From Alloascoidea africana (lineage: Eukaryota; Ascomycota; Alloascoideomycetes; Alloascoideales; Alloascoideaceae), in NCBI GenBank assembly GCA_030581615.1, contig JAKTTT010000071.1:1-64000 (forward strand): 64,000 bases of DNA, given 5' to 3'. Position numbers and translations under genes: made by a program. This document shows positions 1 to 9,752 of this stretch, one piece after another (within the stretch, counting starts at the first letter, position 1; each line of letters begins with the position of its first letter). The notes beneath the pieces were generated by a model that saw nothing but the letters and a program-made list of their open reading frames with translations, did not search any database and had not been told where the DNA came from.

Positions 1-259
1 AAACGTGTCAATAACAGATTATTGCTAGCAAGAAAAGAATATAGCTTGATAGCAATTAAGAAAGAAAAGATAATCAATAACAATAAAGAGTAATCGTAGC
101 AAGATTGAAATAAAGTAAATAAAAAGAAAAGAAGAAGTATAACGTTAAGAAGAACAAAAGATAAAGCATAACGTTAAGAAGAGAATAAAGGAAATAGTTT
201 GTAAAAGAAGGTAAAGTATAAAGACGCCAGAGCAATAATCGTCACAAACACAAGAAATG
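1..259. other. AT-rich tRNA 5' flank, no gene seen
   Basis: A-rich spacer upstream of the tRNA. The only structure seen is a short direct repeat: TAACGTTAAGAAGA occurs around 140-153 and again around 169-182. No open reading frame or RNA gene is recognisable. Confidence 0.6.
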
Positions 260-351
260 GGCCGTGTGGTCTAGTGGTATGATACTCGCTTTGGGACCCG
301 GACCTCCCATAAAAATGCGAGTGGCCCTGGGTTCAATTCCCAGCTCGGCCC
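260..351 (+). tRNA. tRNA-Pro (anticodon TGG) with intron
   Basis: A full cloverleaf can be drawn. The acceptor 5' arm GGCCGTG pairs with CTCGGCC; the single T-T mismatch at pair 6-67 is also found in yeast tRNA-Pro(UGG). The D arm follows TGGTCTAGTGGTATGA. The anticodon stem is CTCGC/GCGAG around loop TT-TGG-G, and the T arm is CTGGG-TTCAATT-CCCAG. An intron of about 20 nt (ACCCGGACC...AAAAA) lies one base 3' of the anticodon, the canonical site. Discriminator base is C. The spliced length of 72 nt is normal for tRNA-Pro. A T9 tract follows at 358-366. Confidence 0.95.
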
Positions 352-357
352 CCCCTC

Positions 358-366
358 TTTTTTTTC
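358..366 (+). terminator. RNA polymerase III T-tract terminator
   Basis: Nine consecutive T residues begin seven bases after the end of the mature tRNA-Pro, the usual Pol III termination signal. Confidence 0.8.
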
Positions 367-464
367 GTAAAACCATTTTTGAATTTCCAATTTTTGGAAT
401 GTCTTGAAGCCGATTTATGAAAGCAGTAACTATTTTTTTTTTCCTTTGTACGTTTTTTAATTAA

Positions 465-1483
465 ATGCTCTTTCGTAGAAGCGATTTTCTTTCCCTGTCC
501 AAAATGAGAAACTTTAAATTGACCATGTTCAGGTCAACCCCCCATTTAGTTCAAAAGTTTGGTTTCCCTGAAAGACTGTGCGTAAATTACTGGTTATTGT
601 ATAATCCGAAACACCAGCCATTCCATTCGAAGAAATTGATTTCAGTAGAAAAAATGGTTTTTAATCGAGGCTTATATTGCAACCTCTCTAACCAATATGC
701 TTCTCCTGTTTGCTATGTTAACGTTGAAATACTTGCATTCGTGTCTACTCAGAAGAGAATACCAAAAAATAATGGGGTTCTTGCTTCTTTCAGCGGTTGA
801 CAGAAAATTTAAGGCATAATATAAAGAGTCTGTAAGGCTATATGAGGACCAAACGGAAAGATCCAGCAGTAATTACAAACATGAAGAATGACAAGTATTT
901 AATCGATGATAAAGATTTCTACAACTTTGTCAAGACTGTGTATCTCCTCATCCGATGGTTGTTGTTGTTTTAAGCGCCGAAAAACAATAACCAATTACAG
1001 TCTAAAAATTGGGAATCTGCTAAAGTAATCCTGTTCATCAATTCTAAAGCTTATACACCCCCAGCATTCATTCCTGGTGAAAGAAATCCTACCATATCTA
1101 CAATTAGTTAACAGATTGTAACCTCCCAAATTCCTGGGTTATAGGAAATCCCCTTAAATTCTTTTTTTTTTTTCAGTATTAATCCTCTATTACCAGACTG
1201 GAACCACGAGATGAGGCCCATCATGAATGAATCCAAAGTTGTATATGTCTGCATTCTACAATTCCGTAATTTAACTTATTGTGTTTGTATAGTTATCTGG
1301 ATCTTTGTATTTGGGTCTCTTGTAGCTAGTTACATGGACAATTATGGTATTTTATTGAAGTTGGATTGTAATTGGACACCAAAAGTAAAGTTCTACAAGA
1401 AGGAGGTCGGTCATATGCCATCATCTCCTGGAAAAGATAGAACTGGGGAGGAAATAAAAAACATTCTTATACATCTAGCTTGA
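465..1483 (+). pseudogene. Decayed pogo/Fot1-type DDE transposase
   Basis: Degenerate coding remains of a Tc1/mariner-superfamily pogo/Fot1 transposase, readable only in pieces across all three frames with stops and frameshifts. An N-terminal helix-turn-helix region is in the open frame 465-800. A CENP-B-like piece matching the family pattern W-x5-F-x2-R follows in another frame around 775-840, then DPAVI...DDKDFYNF at 866-930 aligning with the family's DPxxI...DEDIYNFDE. Next come NWESAKVILFINS (about 1009-1050) and a TPPAFI piece, which align with the block before the second catalytic Asp, and a ...WVIGNP remnant near 1130-1150. No ends or target duplication were found. The alignment rests on remembered family consensus, so the call is moderate. 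It is an ordinary DNA transposon relic, too damaged to be active. Confidence 0.55.
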
Positions 1484-3818
1484 TAATTCACTTGCAAAAA
1501 AACGGGAAGGCATTGCTCTTTTCAATGGGGTACGACAGACAACGAATATCTTTTCAAATACTGAGCTGAGAAGTTGCACTTAATAGTTGAACATAAAATT
1601 TAAATTTCCCAATTACAAGATTCTCTCAGCATTGAGTTTTTGGAATACTTTTTTGCAAGGCCTAGGAAACAAAGATTATTCTCGGATTCTATTGTTTCAC
1701 AAGACATCATCATGTATGGCTAGAGATATTGAAATTTAAAAATGGACGATTAGGAAAATCTGTTGGAAACTGGATGAATTTCCAGTATTTGAATATCCTC
1801 AATCAATTGGTATTCTCCATGTTTATAATTGCATATGTCTAACGTTTGAAGTTATCTCACGCAACTGTGACATGATATAGTCTCATGATAACGTACAGAG
1901 ACTATTGATTGTGTTCATATTGCAAAGCCGTTTTTCAGATTTCGTAGTGAACATGTACATAAAACAAATGCATCTCTTTTTGTAACGACATCCCCACATC
2001 TGGTTATCATTAGTTGATGGACTACTACCAGTCTTGTGGTATAATAAAACATAATCTATTTGATCATTTATCTGCAAAGATCAAGAATTAGTCAACATTT
2101 GCTTTCATTGGACAGACCCATTATAAATCTTTCTTCAATACAAAATATATACACAGAAGCTTAAATGAATCGAGACGAAGACAAAATGTGTGTTGTTTGC
2201 TTATGCCTTTCTGTGCGTTGAAAAAAAAAAAAGCGTTAAACATTGAGGCTGCAGCGGTGGTTATACAACAAGTTTACTGCTTATATTGAGACGTGAGAGG
2301 TATACCAAAATTTTATCAATTCTAACTATACATACAGTAGTACATAAAGAAAAATGCAAATGTACATTGAATTAATTGACAATTGAGATATAGCGCACAG
2401 ATAGCAACTTCTTGTAAAGATAATTTTTCAAATAAATGTTCAATTAATTCAGTTTTAATAACCCAACACAATAAAGAAGCGCCTTCCCTTCCCCACCAGA
2501 TTAGAACAATGGTTCTTCATCAGTTACACAATTTATTGCAGTACTAACAGGTTTCTAGAGATCATTTATTGTGTGTCTATCTGTCAAAGTTCCGCAAATG
2601 AATCCATCTTCATTGAGTTGGAAATAGGTTTTTTGAGAATGCTCTAAGTGCACATATACCTCTTGGAAATCCTCTTATTATGAATATAATGATTGTGGTG
2701 ATTCTGGTAGAATTCATTCTTTCTTGAATATTCTGGCTATGATTGTCGATTAAATAATTCAGCGCTAAGGCCACAGTCGATATATCATGTGAAGAAGGAC
2801 CTTGAGAAAGCGCTGAAATTGTATTCCAACTGACTTCTATGTTGAGAGAATTCATTTTTTTCTAGCTACAGACAAAGGTTGTTGCGAACACAAAAAGGAA
2901 AGGTTTCCTCTGGTGGGGCAGGGCAGTTGGTTGTCCTTTAGATTCATATTTATATATCATATGCTAGTGCTTGCTAGTGACTATATAATCAAAAGTTTTG
3001 TCATTCTAGAACATGAGCATCATTTTTATCAGTTTTTGTTTTGTATTTCGTAATTTACCTTTTCTTTTACCGTTGTTAATGGTTTTCAAGAAATAGAAAG
3101 TTGTGAGTTGAATACTCAAAGGCTCCTTTCTCGTCCATGAGAAAAACATTGTCTCCTGACTAAAAAAACCAACAAAAAAAAAACCAAAAATCTCTAAACA
3201 AATTATTGGTCAAAGGTCTCAATCTAGACCAAATAAATGAATACAATATTTTTCTTTTGAGTAGTTTTCTAATTCGTATTAAGGTTTTGAAAAGCGAACA
3301 CATACATACATACATACATACATACATATCAAAGCATATTTTTTTTCAATTCTCCAAGATTATAAAAGAAAATTTGAACAATAAAGAACAAGAAGTAAAG
3401 AGCTCGTTTTGTTCTTGAAATCATATTGATTGGCAACTTGGAAATATACAGCCAAATTTATTGTTTCTAAGCAATTTCGTTCAAGCTTTCCACTCAATAA
3501 CATTTTTCAGTAAAAAGATTTCATCTTGTAAATAAAAATCTGTATATGTTGAACTTCCCTCACTCCAAAGTAGTCTCTTTTTTTTTTTGGTATTTAGATG
3601 TTTGCTTTTTTTGATTCTTATAGTTACCCGAAAACGTAAAGTTGACATGTTCATCTTTTTTTATATTTAAACCTAAATTGACCTTTGTGAAGCTCATCAT
3701 CACATAGAAAATCATAATTCAAAATGCAAATCAAAGTCAAAAAAAGCAAAAAAAAGCACAAATATTGAACAAACAAGAATGGTATTGGGATTTGATTGTT
3801 CTTTGGGGAAAATAAAAA
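1484..3818. other. Long AT-rich spacer without a supported gene
   Basis: No convincing gene. Only short open frames occur, such as 1883-2077 (minus) and 2610-2855 (minus, 81 codons, no family recognised). A (CATA)n microsatellite lies at about 3300-3328. The segment next to the transposase relic may hold its decayed 3' part, but nothing diagnostic was seen. Confidence 0.5.
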
Positions 3819-3829
3819 GTATATATAGA
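3819..3829 (+). promoter_or_regulatory. TATA box of the downstream acidic-protein gene
   Basis: GTATATATAGA lies about 90 bp upstream of the ATG at 3918, a usual yeast spacing. It supports 3918 rather than 3837 as the start, because 3837 is only a few bases from the TATA element. Confidence 0.5.
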
Positions 3830-3917
3830 GAGAAGAGTGAGAGGGAAAAATTCCTTTCTTCATTCTTTTCATCTATTTACTTTTCATCCATCAAAGGTGT
3901 TTTCCGTTTTCTTCAAA

Positions 3918-5000
3918 ATGTCTTCTCATCAATCTCAATCCAACTCAGAAGAATCTGACGACAATGTCAAAACTTCCGAAATTATCAATGAATCCGAAGA
4001 TGAAGAACAACATCTCAGTGAATCCGAAGATTTCAATAATGATTCTGAAATTGATCAAGCAATGGAAAATGCCAGTGGATTGACCTTTAGAGATATTCAA
4101 ACTCGGTTCGATTTCATAGAATTAAATGAATTTCGACAAAGACAAGCCTCAACCTCTTATGAATCAAATTCAGTCCCCAGGACCATTCCAACTACAGAAA
4201 TCGACCCTAGGTCAATCCCCAGGACCATGCCGCGTTCAGAAATCGACCCTAGGTCAATCCCCAGGACCATGCCGCGCTCAGAAATGGAACCAAGCACATC
4301 CAATAGAGACTATCCTGAAAATCCAACTGATGTTCACAATTATGAAGGCAGTTGGTATCAAGAACGTTTGAATTTTCCAGATTATGAAGAAGAGGCTTTT
4401 AGGGCAATTGGGAATACATTCCGAGGAATTATTCGAAACCTATCAGGAGAAGAATGGAATGAATTGGAAGAATGGAGAAAGGCCTTTGGAAGAAACATGG
4501 GTCTATCATATTTTCTTGGTCATGTCATTGCAGCTCAAGCAAGAGATGTATGGGGGACAACAGGTAATTACACCACAGCACCATATACAGGAGAATTTGA
4601 ACAAATTAGGAGAAATGATAACGATCCACTTTCTCGTATGTCTTTCCGTTCTCCAGAAACAAATGAATATGAAGTTGAACGTGTACCTGTTGATGAGTTC
4701 GATCCTTCTTCTTCTGATGATGGGAATGACCGTTTGGAACTCATGTGTCAAAATATTTTTGCCCGTCGCATTGCGTCCAGAATACCAGAACATTGGTGGC
4801 AAGCATTTGAAGAATTTGATTCCCGTTATGGTCCTGAAGCTGCCCTCTCCTTCTTTGCAACTTTTGTTGGAAGATCATATCCAGAAGAAGTGATCTATAG
4901 CTTCCCTCCCGAATATGATATAGACGATGAAAGAATTTTCGAGTTAATCCAGAACGGTTTGGAAATGTTGAGGATTCGAAGATCTTTGGATCGACGATAA
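3918..5000 (+). CDS. Unrecognised acidic protein with duplicated helical module
   Basis: Predicted 360 residues; no family recognised and no function proposed. The first 75 residues are Ser/Glu/Asp-rich and probably disordered. Residues about 88-130 hold three 14-residue units ending IPRTMPRSE; DNA period is 42 bp. The C-terminal two thirds seem to hold two related segments, about 153-208 and 269-320. Each runs from an acidic helix through W and EE-(W/F) to an LS-(Y/F)-F helix. The duplication is my reading of the protein and is weak at the sequence level. There is no signal peptide, membrane segment or zinc motif. The start at 3918 has AAA before ATG and fits the TATA box; an in-frame ATG at 3837 would add 27 hydrophobic residues. 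The gene lies between two DNA-transposon remnants, but nothing in it looks like a transposase. Confidence 0.7.
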   Translation: MSSHQSQSNSEESDDNVKTSEIINESEDEEQHLSESEDFNNDSEIDQAMENASGLTFRDIQTRFDFIELNEFRQRQASTSYESNSVPRTIPTTEIDPRSIPRTMPRSEIDPRSIPRTMPRSEMEPSTSNRDYPENPTDVHNYEGSWYQERLNFPDYEEEAFRAIGNTFRGIIRNLSGEEWNELEEWRKAFGRNMGLSYFLGHVIAAQARDVWGTTGNYTTAPYTGEFEQIRRNDNDPLSRMSFRSPETNEYEVERVPVDEFDPSSSDDGNDRLELMCQNIFARRIASRIPEHWWQAFEEFDSRYGPEAALSFFATFVGRSYPEEVIYSFPPEYDIDDERIFELIQNGLEMLRIRRSLDRR

Positions 5001-5157
5001 TTGTAGATTGAAGGTATAAACCATATAATACATATTGTATATTTGTGTTACATCTTCAATATAACATCTGGTTTTTTATTCTTAAAAGTACAAATAACAG
5101 TCTAAACTGAGCTTGGCCTTTTCACTACAAGGGGACAAGTCTTCCTTATATATTGTA

Positions 5158-5694
5158 GTTCACATGCGAGCTGCTCACTTTCCACAATTCTGCCAAGCTC
5201 TTTACTTAACTATTATTTTCTTCTGCCACATAACATGTATTCAAATTCTAAAGAAGCCAATCTCCTCTTTGCCATCCAGGCCATCAAACAAGACCCAAAA
5301 ACTCGGCATCCGGAAAGCTGCCCAGTTCTACTATGTTCCCAATTCAACACTACGCACTAGGATGAATGGAACCGGCGCTCGCGCTGATACTCCTGCCAAT
5401 TCAATGAGATTAAGTCTGCTAGAAGAGGAGACCCTAGTCAAGTTCATTCTTGACCTTGGTGCCGGAGGATTTTTTCCCCGCCTCTCTGGTGTTGAAGATA
5501 TGACCAATATCCTGCTCGCAGAGCGTGAGGGCTGACTTGTCGGGAAAGTTGGTCATAATTCGCGGACCTGTGCAATGTAGAAATGTCTGGAGATGCAGAT
5601 AAGGGTAACAACGGGTAGATTTTTATTGTGGTTGTGTTTTAATTGTCTGTTATATTAAGATTGGTTGTGGAAAGTGATCAGCTCGCATGTGAAC
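5158..5694 (+). mobile_element. 537-bp deletion derivative of a pogo/Fot1 element
   Basis: Both ends carry 30-bp terminal inverted repeats starting GTTCACATGCGAGCTG and ending TCACTTTCCACAA, with one mismatch (C in the left end, A in the right). They are flanked by TA on each side (5156-5157 and 5695-5696), the target-site duplication of Tc1/mariner-pogo elements. Inside, 5238-5303 and then 5295-5532 encode the N-terminal HTH of a Fot1/pogo transposase (AIQAIKQDPK, LGIRKAAQ, then LLEEETLVKFIL...MTNILLAERE), with one single-base frameshift near 5300. After a stop, the same frame gives VGKVGHNSRTC, the C-terminal zinc-knuckle signature of fungal members. The whole DDE catalytic core is missing, so this is a non-autonomous internally deleted copy. 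Confidence 0.85.
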
Positions 5695-5747
5695 TAGAAA
5701 CATGGTTACATTTTTTTTTTTTTAGGCTATTGAGAATTCTCCTCGAT

Positions 5748-6052
5748 ATTAAAGCATTTACAATTCAATTCTAATTAACTTACCAATGAGAAATTGTAGT
5801 TTGAGATATAAAACCCATATAAATACGCACCCACGAAGAATCAAGGAATAAACCACCAAACTGTGCTGATGGAGATTAGTACAAGGGAGAAGGCAAAGAT
5901 GAGGAGTTCTTGAGTGGGTTTTGTTATTGTCGATTATACTTTCCATTAGTACAGCGGTTGTTTTATTCTTTAATTTGTGTGTATTTATATGGGTTTCTAT
6001 TTCAAACTACCATTTTCATTGGTAATTAGAATTGAATTGTAAATGCTTTAAT
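5748..6052. mobile_element. Foldback/MITE-like element, long imperfect inverted repeats
   Basis: The left arm (5748 to about 5830) and the reverse complement of the right arm (about 5976 to 6052) match over roughly 75 bp with a few indels and substitutions. Both start ATTAAAGCATTTACAATTC and both later read ACCCATATAAATAC. A loop of about 145 bp separates them and holds no coding capacity. TTAA lies at both extremities (5749-5752 and 6048-6051), which would fit a piggyBac-type target duplication. Because TTAA is itself palindromic and inside the repeat, the family cannot be assigned. It starts about 50 bp after the pogo/Fot1 derivative. Confidence 0.7.
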
Positions 6053-6871
6053 TGAATTGGACTAATTTAAGCCTTTGATGTTAACATGAAAAAAATTGGC
6101 TGAAACCCCAAGGCTTTTTCAAGAGCTCATAACCTTGGGATTCACTTAACACTAGGACTCGTTTAATATTCTGGGTTACAAAGGGGAGGGGTTTGGGGGA
6201 AATGTTGTTGTTTTATTGACCGAGATACACTAAAGTGTAACGAGGACCAGTTTTGGCGAGGCAATTTGCTAATAGCCATTACCTCATTGATCTATTCTAT
6301 TCGGAACTATCTAGGATGATAACAGTAAGTTAATTAATGATTCTTCTTTTAGACATGATTCTACATCCCTTCATATTGTAACAAGTTCTAACGAGATCAA
6401 CTTTGCGGGCATGAAGAATAACACGATGATGCTTGTTGATCCCATAACTCTAAACCCATAATAAGTAAACTCTCAACCGAATAACTTTATAACTTGAACC
6501 AAAAATATCTTAGATGTAGCTAATCTTAGAACACACACACACACATAGACAAAAAAAAAACAATAAAAGATTCTGTAATTATATGGAAATTCCTACTTTA
6601 TCGAAAATTGATGATTGGCAATTTGGCATTTCCCATGTAATGCCCGATGAGATAATCTTGAGACAAGGAGAGGATATTTAGACAAACATTAAGAAAAGCG
6701 CAAAATGTCTAATAGGAAATGTTCAGTCCATATTCCATGACTGATTAATGAATACTATATCCACCCTTTAAATGGTCATAATAATGACAATTAATTGTCT
6801 TACATTTGTCACTGTTGATTGTTGATTGTTGATTGTTGGATTATGATTAGGAAGAACATGAATGAATGATA
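6053..6871. other. Intergenic spacer downstream of the GH76 gene
   Basis: No gene seen. It contains a (CA)n run near 6532-6546 and a (TTGATTG)-type tandem repeat near 6813-6840 just beyond the stop of the GH76 gene. Confidence 0.6.
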
Positions 6872-8293
6872 TTATATGGCCATCCATCCTGCCAAAGCCA
6901 CGAGTAGAAACAACACAACAGCGGTTAAAATACCAGCACCAGCTTTATCTTTACTTGTAATATCGATATCATTACCAGTCAACACTTTTTCATTCAAACC
7001 TGCTTCATCATCACCTTGGGATGAACCACCTGTTGAGGCAGTTAATACAACAGCTTTCTCTTTGATCAACAAACTTTGGATCACTTCAAGTGCACACATT
7101 TGTTCACCAAGACCGTATTTATCATCCCAACCACCTTTTGTCCAATCAAGACCACAGGTATGGCCATCAGAACCACCACTACAAGAGGCAGCAGCACCGG
7201 CGGCGGAAGCTTCAAACCAGGCTCTAATTGTGTCGTAAGTGGAAGGTACCAGGGACATTGTTAGACCCAAAAACCTGGAAAAGATTGCTTTGAAACAGCG
7301 TTGATCCGTATTACAAACGTTGTTTGTTTGACAGGCGGATTCGTACATTACACTATTTTTGAAAAATTGTGTTTCTGAGTGTTTCAGCATGCCCTCTACT
7401 CTTGCAAGCCATGTCTGGTCACCATCAGTGTAGTTGTACATGTAAGCGGCGCCTGAAATGTAGAGACCCATATTGTAGGACCATTGGGTTTTATCAAGGT
7501 CAGTACAGGCTTCATCGATTTCTGCACCGTCATAAACGTCATAGTTATCGGTAATGTAACCAATTTCCACCATCCAATTCCATACTTTTTCAGCAGTTTT
7601 GAAGTAGGTATCGTTTGAAGTATATCTGGCCAATCGAGCAGCTATTTGGAAAAGACAACCATTTGCAACAGTATTTTTGTAGTTGTAACCCGAATTCCAG
7701 GTGAAAATCTGCCACCTAAGACCGCCTCCACAATGCTCAGTATCCCATCTTACGGACATTGTATTGTAAACAGCTTGGGCTAGATAGAGCCACTGGGGCT
7801 CATCCTCTGGAGGGTTTGTAAAGTTTCGTTCGACAGCAGACATGGCCAAGATGCCCCAGAAGCCCTGATCATCGTTTCCCTCGGTGGTTGTTTGGTTTGA
7901 AGGCATGTAATTTTTGCCCTCGCCTACCTGGTAGAGCATTGCTTCCATCAACAGGTCTTCATAGGTGGTGTTTCCCGTCAGGTACCAGTTGTCGAGCATG
8001 CCGCCAAAAGCAGCACCGGCCTCCCACCAGTAGTAAGGGTATACGAACATGCCCACGACACCGCCGTACTTGGTGCCCTCGTAGTAGTCGAGCAGGCCGT
8101 CCTGAATCAGGGCGGTGGCGGCCTTGATGGAGTCGTCGCTGGAGACGTCCAGGTCCAGGGCCAGGACCCCCGCGGGCATCTGTTGCAGCAGCAGGGCCAG
8201 CAGGGCCAGCGGCAGCAGCGCCAGAGCCAGCGGCGGCAGCAGCAGCAGCACTCGCGACGGGGACAGCAGGATCGGGCTGGGACTGTTCGGCAT
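6872..8293 (-). CDS. GPI-anchored GH76 mannosidase-like wall enzyme (Dfg5/Dcw1)
   Basis: Predicted 473 residues. The family cross-links GPI-anchored mannoproteins to cell-wall glucan at the plasma membrane or wall, and yeasts need at least one member. Seen: a strongly hydrophobic signal peptide (LLLLPPLALALLPLALLALL), then a GH76 domain from about residue 55 with the conserved DDQGFWG motif, CGGGLRWQ, TQWSYNMG and CGLDWTKGGWD, and several N-x-S/T glycosylation sites. The C-terminal hydrophobic tail (ILTAVVLFLLVALAGWMAI) follows a small-residue stretch, a GPI-anchor signal. Start 8293 is chosen because it places the signal peptide at the N terminus. The frame stays open upstream to 8674 but encodes Arg-rich and (SI)n repeats. 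The 5' part is much more GC-rich than the 3' part. DFG5 and DCW1 cannot be told apart here. Confidence 0.9.
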   Translation of the reverse strand: MPNSPSPILLSPSRVLLLLPPLALALLPLALLALLLQQMPAGVLALDLDVSSDDSIKAATALIQDGLLDYYEGTKYGGVVGMFVYPYYWWEAGAAFGGMLDNWYLTGNTTYEDLLMEAMLYQVGEGKNYMPSNQTTTEGNDDQGFWGILAMSAVERNFTNPPEDEPQWLYLAQAVYNTMSVRWDTEHCGGGLRWQIFTWNSGYNYKNTVANGCLFQIAARLARYTSNDTYFKTAEKVWNWMVEIGYITDNYDVYDGAEIDEACTDLDKTQWSYNMGLYISGAAYMYNYTDGDQTWLARVEGMLKHSETQFFKNSVMYESACQTNNVCNTDQRCFKAIFSRFLGLTMSLVPSTYDTIRAWFEASAAGAAASCSGGSDGHTCGLDWTKGGWDDKYGLGEQMCALEVIQSLLIKEKAVVLTASTGGSSQGDDEAGLNEKVLTGNDIDITSKDKAGAGILTAVVLFLLVALAGWMAI

Positions 8294-8490
8294 AGCGAGA
8301 GACGAGAAGCTGGGAGTGGGAGGTCTCCAGGCAGCCCCGTCGCGAGCTGCTTGAGCTGGCCAGTCCTGCCGGGTCTTGGCATTTTCCTGTTGGCAGCACA
8401 GCCGCTGCCGGTCACGTGAGTGCTGTGGTGGTGCTGTGCTCTCGGCGCTTAGGAGGTGGAACAGCCCGGGACGGTCTGTGGCCGGGCTGG

Positions 8491-8524
8491 GGATGGAGAT
8501 GGAGATGGAGATGGAGATGGATGG
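8491..8524. repeat. (GGAGAT)n microsatellite
   Basis: About five tandem copies of a GGAGAT hexamer in the GC-rich upstream region of the GH76 gene. They produce the Ser-Ile run in the open frame upstream of its signal peptide. Confidence 0.85.
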
Positions 8525-9120
8525 GGAGCTGTGGTGGGACGGGGAGGCAGGCTCAGGCTCATCTCCCAGGCCCATACACCGTCTTCGCGGTCTTCGCGGT
8601 CTTCGCCTTCGCAGTTTGTGCCATGCCAGGACTCCGGGGAGACGAAACAGCAGCGAGGTGAAACGAAATCCCACCCACGCAGCTGCCCCAGTTCGCCAAC
8701 CACACCGCTGCTAGGACCTGGGACCTAGGACCTAGGACCTAGTACAAAGCACAGAGCAGCAGACGCCACGAGCACCGCGATGCCCGAAAACTGACGATGA
8801 AGATGAAGGTGGTGATGAAGATGATGAGAGCTCTCTGGCCGGCGCCGTTCCCGGCTTACCTCACGGCTGACGTCAGCAGCAACGCAGCCGGATCCCAAAG
8901 CGGATTCTAAGTTTTGCGTCCAGATTTGGTTGGCTTCTCTTTTTTCTCTCTGATTCTGACTCTGACTCTGATTCTGATTCTTCTATTTCTCTTTTCTTGC
9001 TGCTGCCCTCTCATCTTCTCCAGACCTTGATTTGTGGGTTTCTTCATTTCATCTGATAGTGCGTTTTTGTGTGTGTATATCCAGCACTATTTCTCTGCTC
9101 TTGTTATCGCTGCTCTGATC

Positions 9121-9220
9121 AGTTCAGTTCAGTTCAGTTCAGTTCAATTAGTTTTTGCCCTTTTTTCATCCCCCATTTCAATTTCAATTTCAATTTCAAT
9201 TTCTCATTTCTCATTTCTCA
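9121..9220. repeat. Adjacent TTCAG, ATTTCA and TTCTC-A tandem repeats
   Basis: AGTTC repeats at 9121-9147, ATTTCA repeats at about 9174-9203 and CATTTCT repeats at about 9200-9220 follow one another. They lie in the probable promoter or 5' leader of the RRM gene. Confidence 0.75.
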
Positions 9221-9752
9221 ACGTCTTCTTTAGGAACGACCAACAAAAGAAAGAAAAAAGCTTGTTTGGAAAGTGTCTGCGGTTATACCATCGATATCAG
9301 TCACCTCGCCTACCCACCATTGCTACCATTTCTGCCATAAACCCTCCCATTGTGACTTTTTTTTTTTCACACACCCCTCCCCTTTTTTCCTTTTTCCCTT
9401 TTGCCTTTTGCCTTTTCCCTTTTGGCTATTCTTCGACACACTTCCTTTGTCTCAGACCTTAACATTGGATAGCCTTTTTGTGCTTGTACCCCCCTTCTCA
9501 ACATCTTTGACCAATTGTCCCTTTTCTTTTCTTTTCTCTTTTAGTTTTTATTCCCTTTTCCTTTTCCTTTTCCTTTTCCCGTTTATTTCGTTGTATTTTT
9601 TTTTTCTTTTTCTTTTGGTTCCAATCTTGGAATTATCATTATTATTGCCTTTTCCTTTTGTGCAAATAATTACGAAATCGAAATCGAAATCCCTAGATCC
9701 CTGACAAACAAAGCAAAAAGGATCGGGTAGCAAGCACCAGACAACAATCATT

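Larger units (their letters stand above)
8294..9752. other. Divergent promoter region rich in microsatellites
   Basis: Shared upstream region of the GH76 gene (minus) and the RRM gene (plus). It holds a (GGAGAT)n run, an ACCTAGG tandem near 8716-8745, TTCAG and ATTTCA tandems, and long CT- and T-rich tracts from 9350 to 9640 leading to the RRM gene. Many overlapping open frames in the GC-rich part are by-products of composition and repeats. Confidence 0.6.

Noticed and set aside
2610-2855. 81-codon minus-strand frame in the AT-rich spacer
   Set aside because: It has an ATG and reasonable composition, but no family match, promoter or splice partner; kept only as a possible small gene.
4384-4893. 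169-codon frame overlapping the acidic-protein gene
   Set aside because: It lies inside the longer gene in another frame, with composition expected for a shifted reading of the same codons.
8294-8674. 127-residue N-terminal extension of the GH76 protein
   Set aside because: It would bury the signal peptide behind an Arg-rich and (SI)n-repeat segment; the ATG at 8293 is the only one that puts the signal peptide first.
8107-8728. Many overlapping frames on both strands upstream of the GH76 gene
   Set aside because: They encode Arg-, Ser-, Ala- or (GD)n-rich sequence caused by GC-rich microsatellites and overlap the true coding strand or its promoter.
9034-9704. Open frames of about 140 codons before the RRM gene
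   Set aside because: Phe/Ser/Pro-rich translations of pyrimidine tracts and tandem repeats; no independent support.
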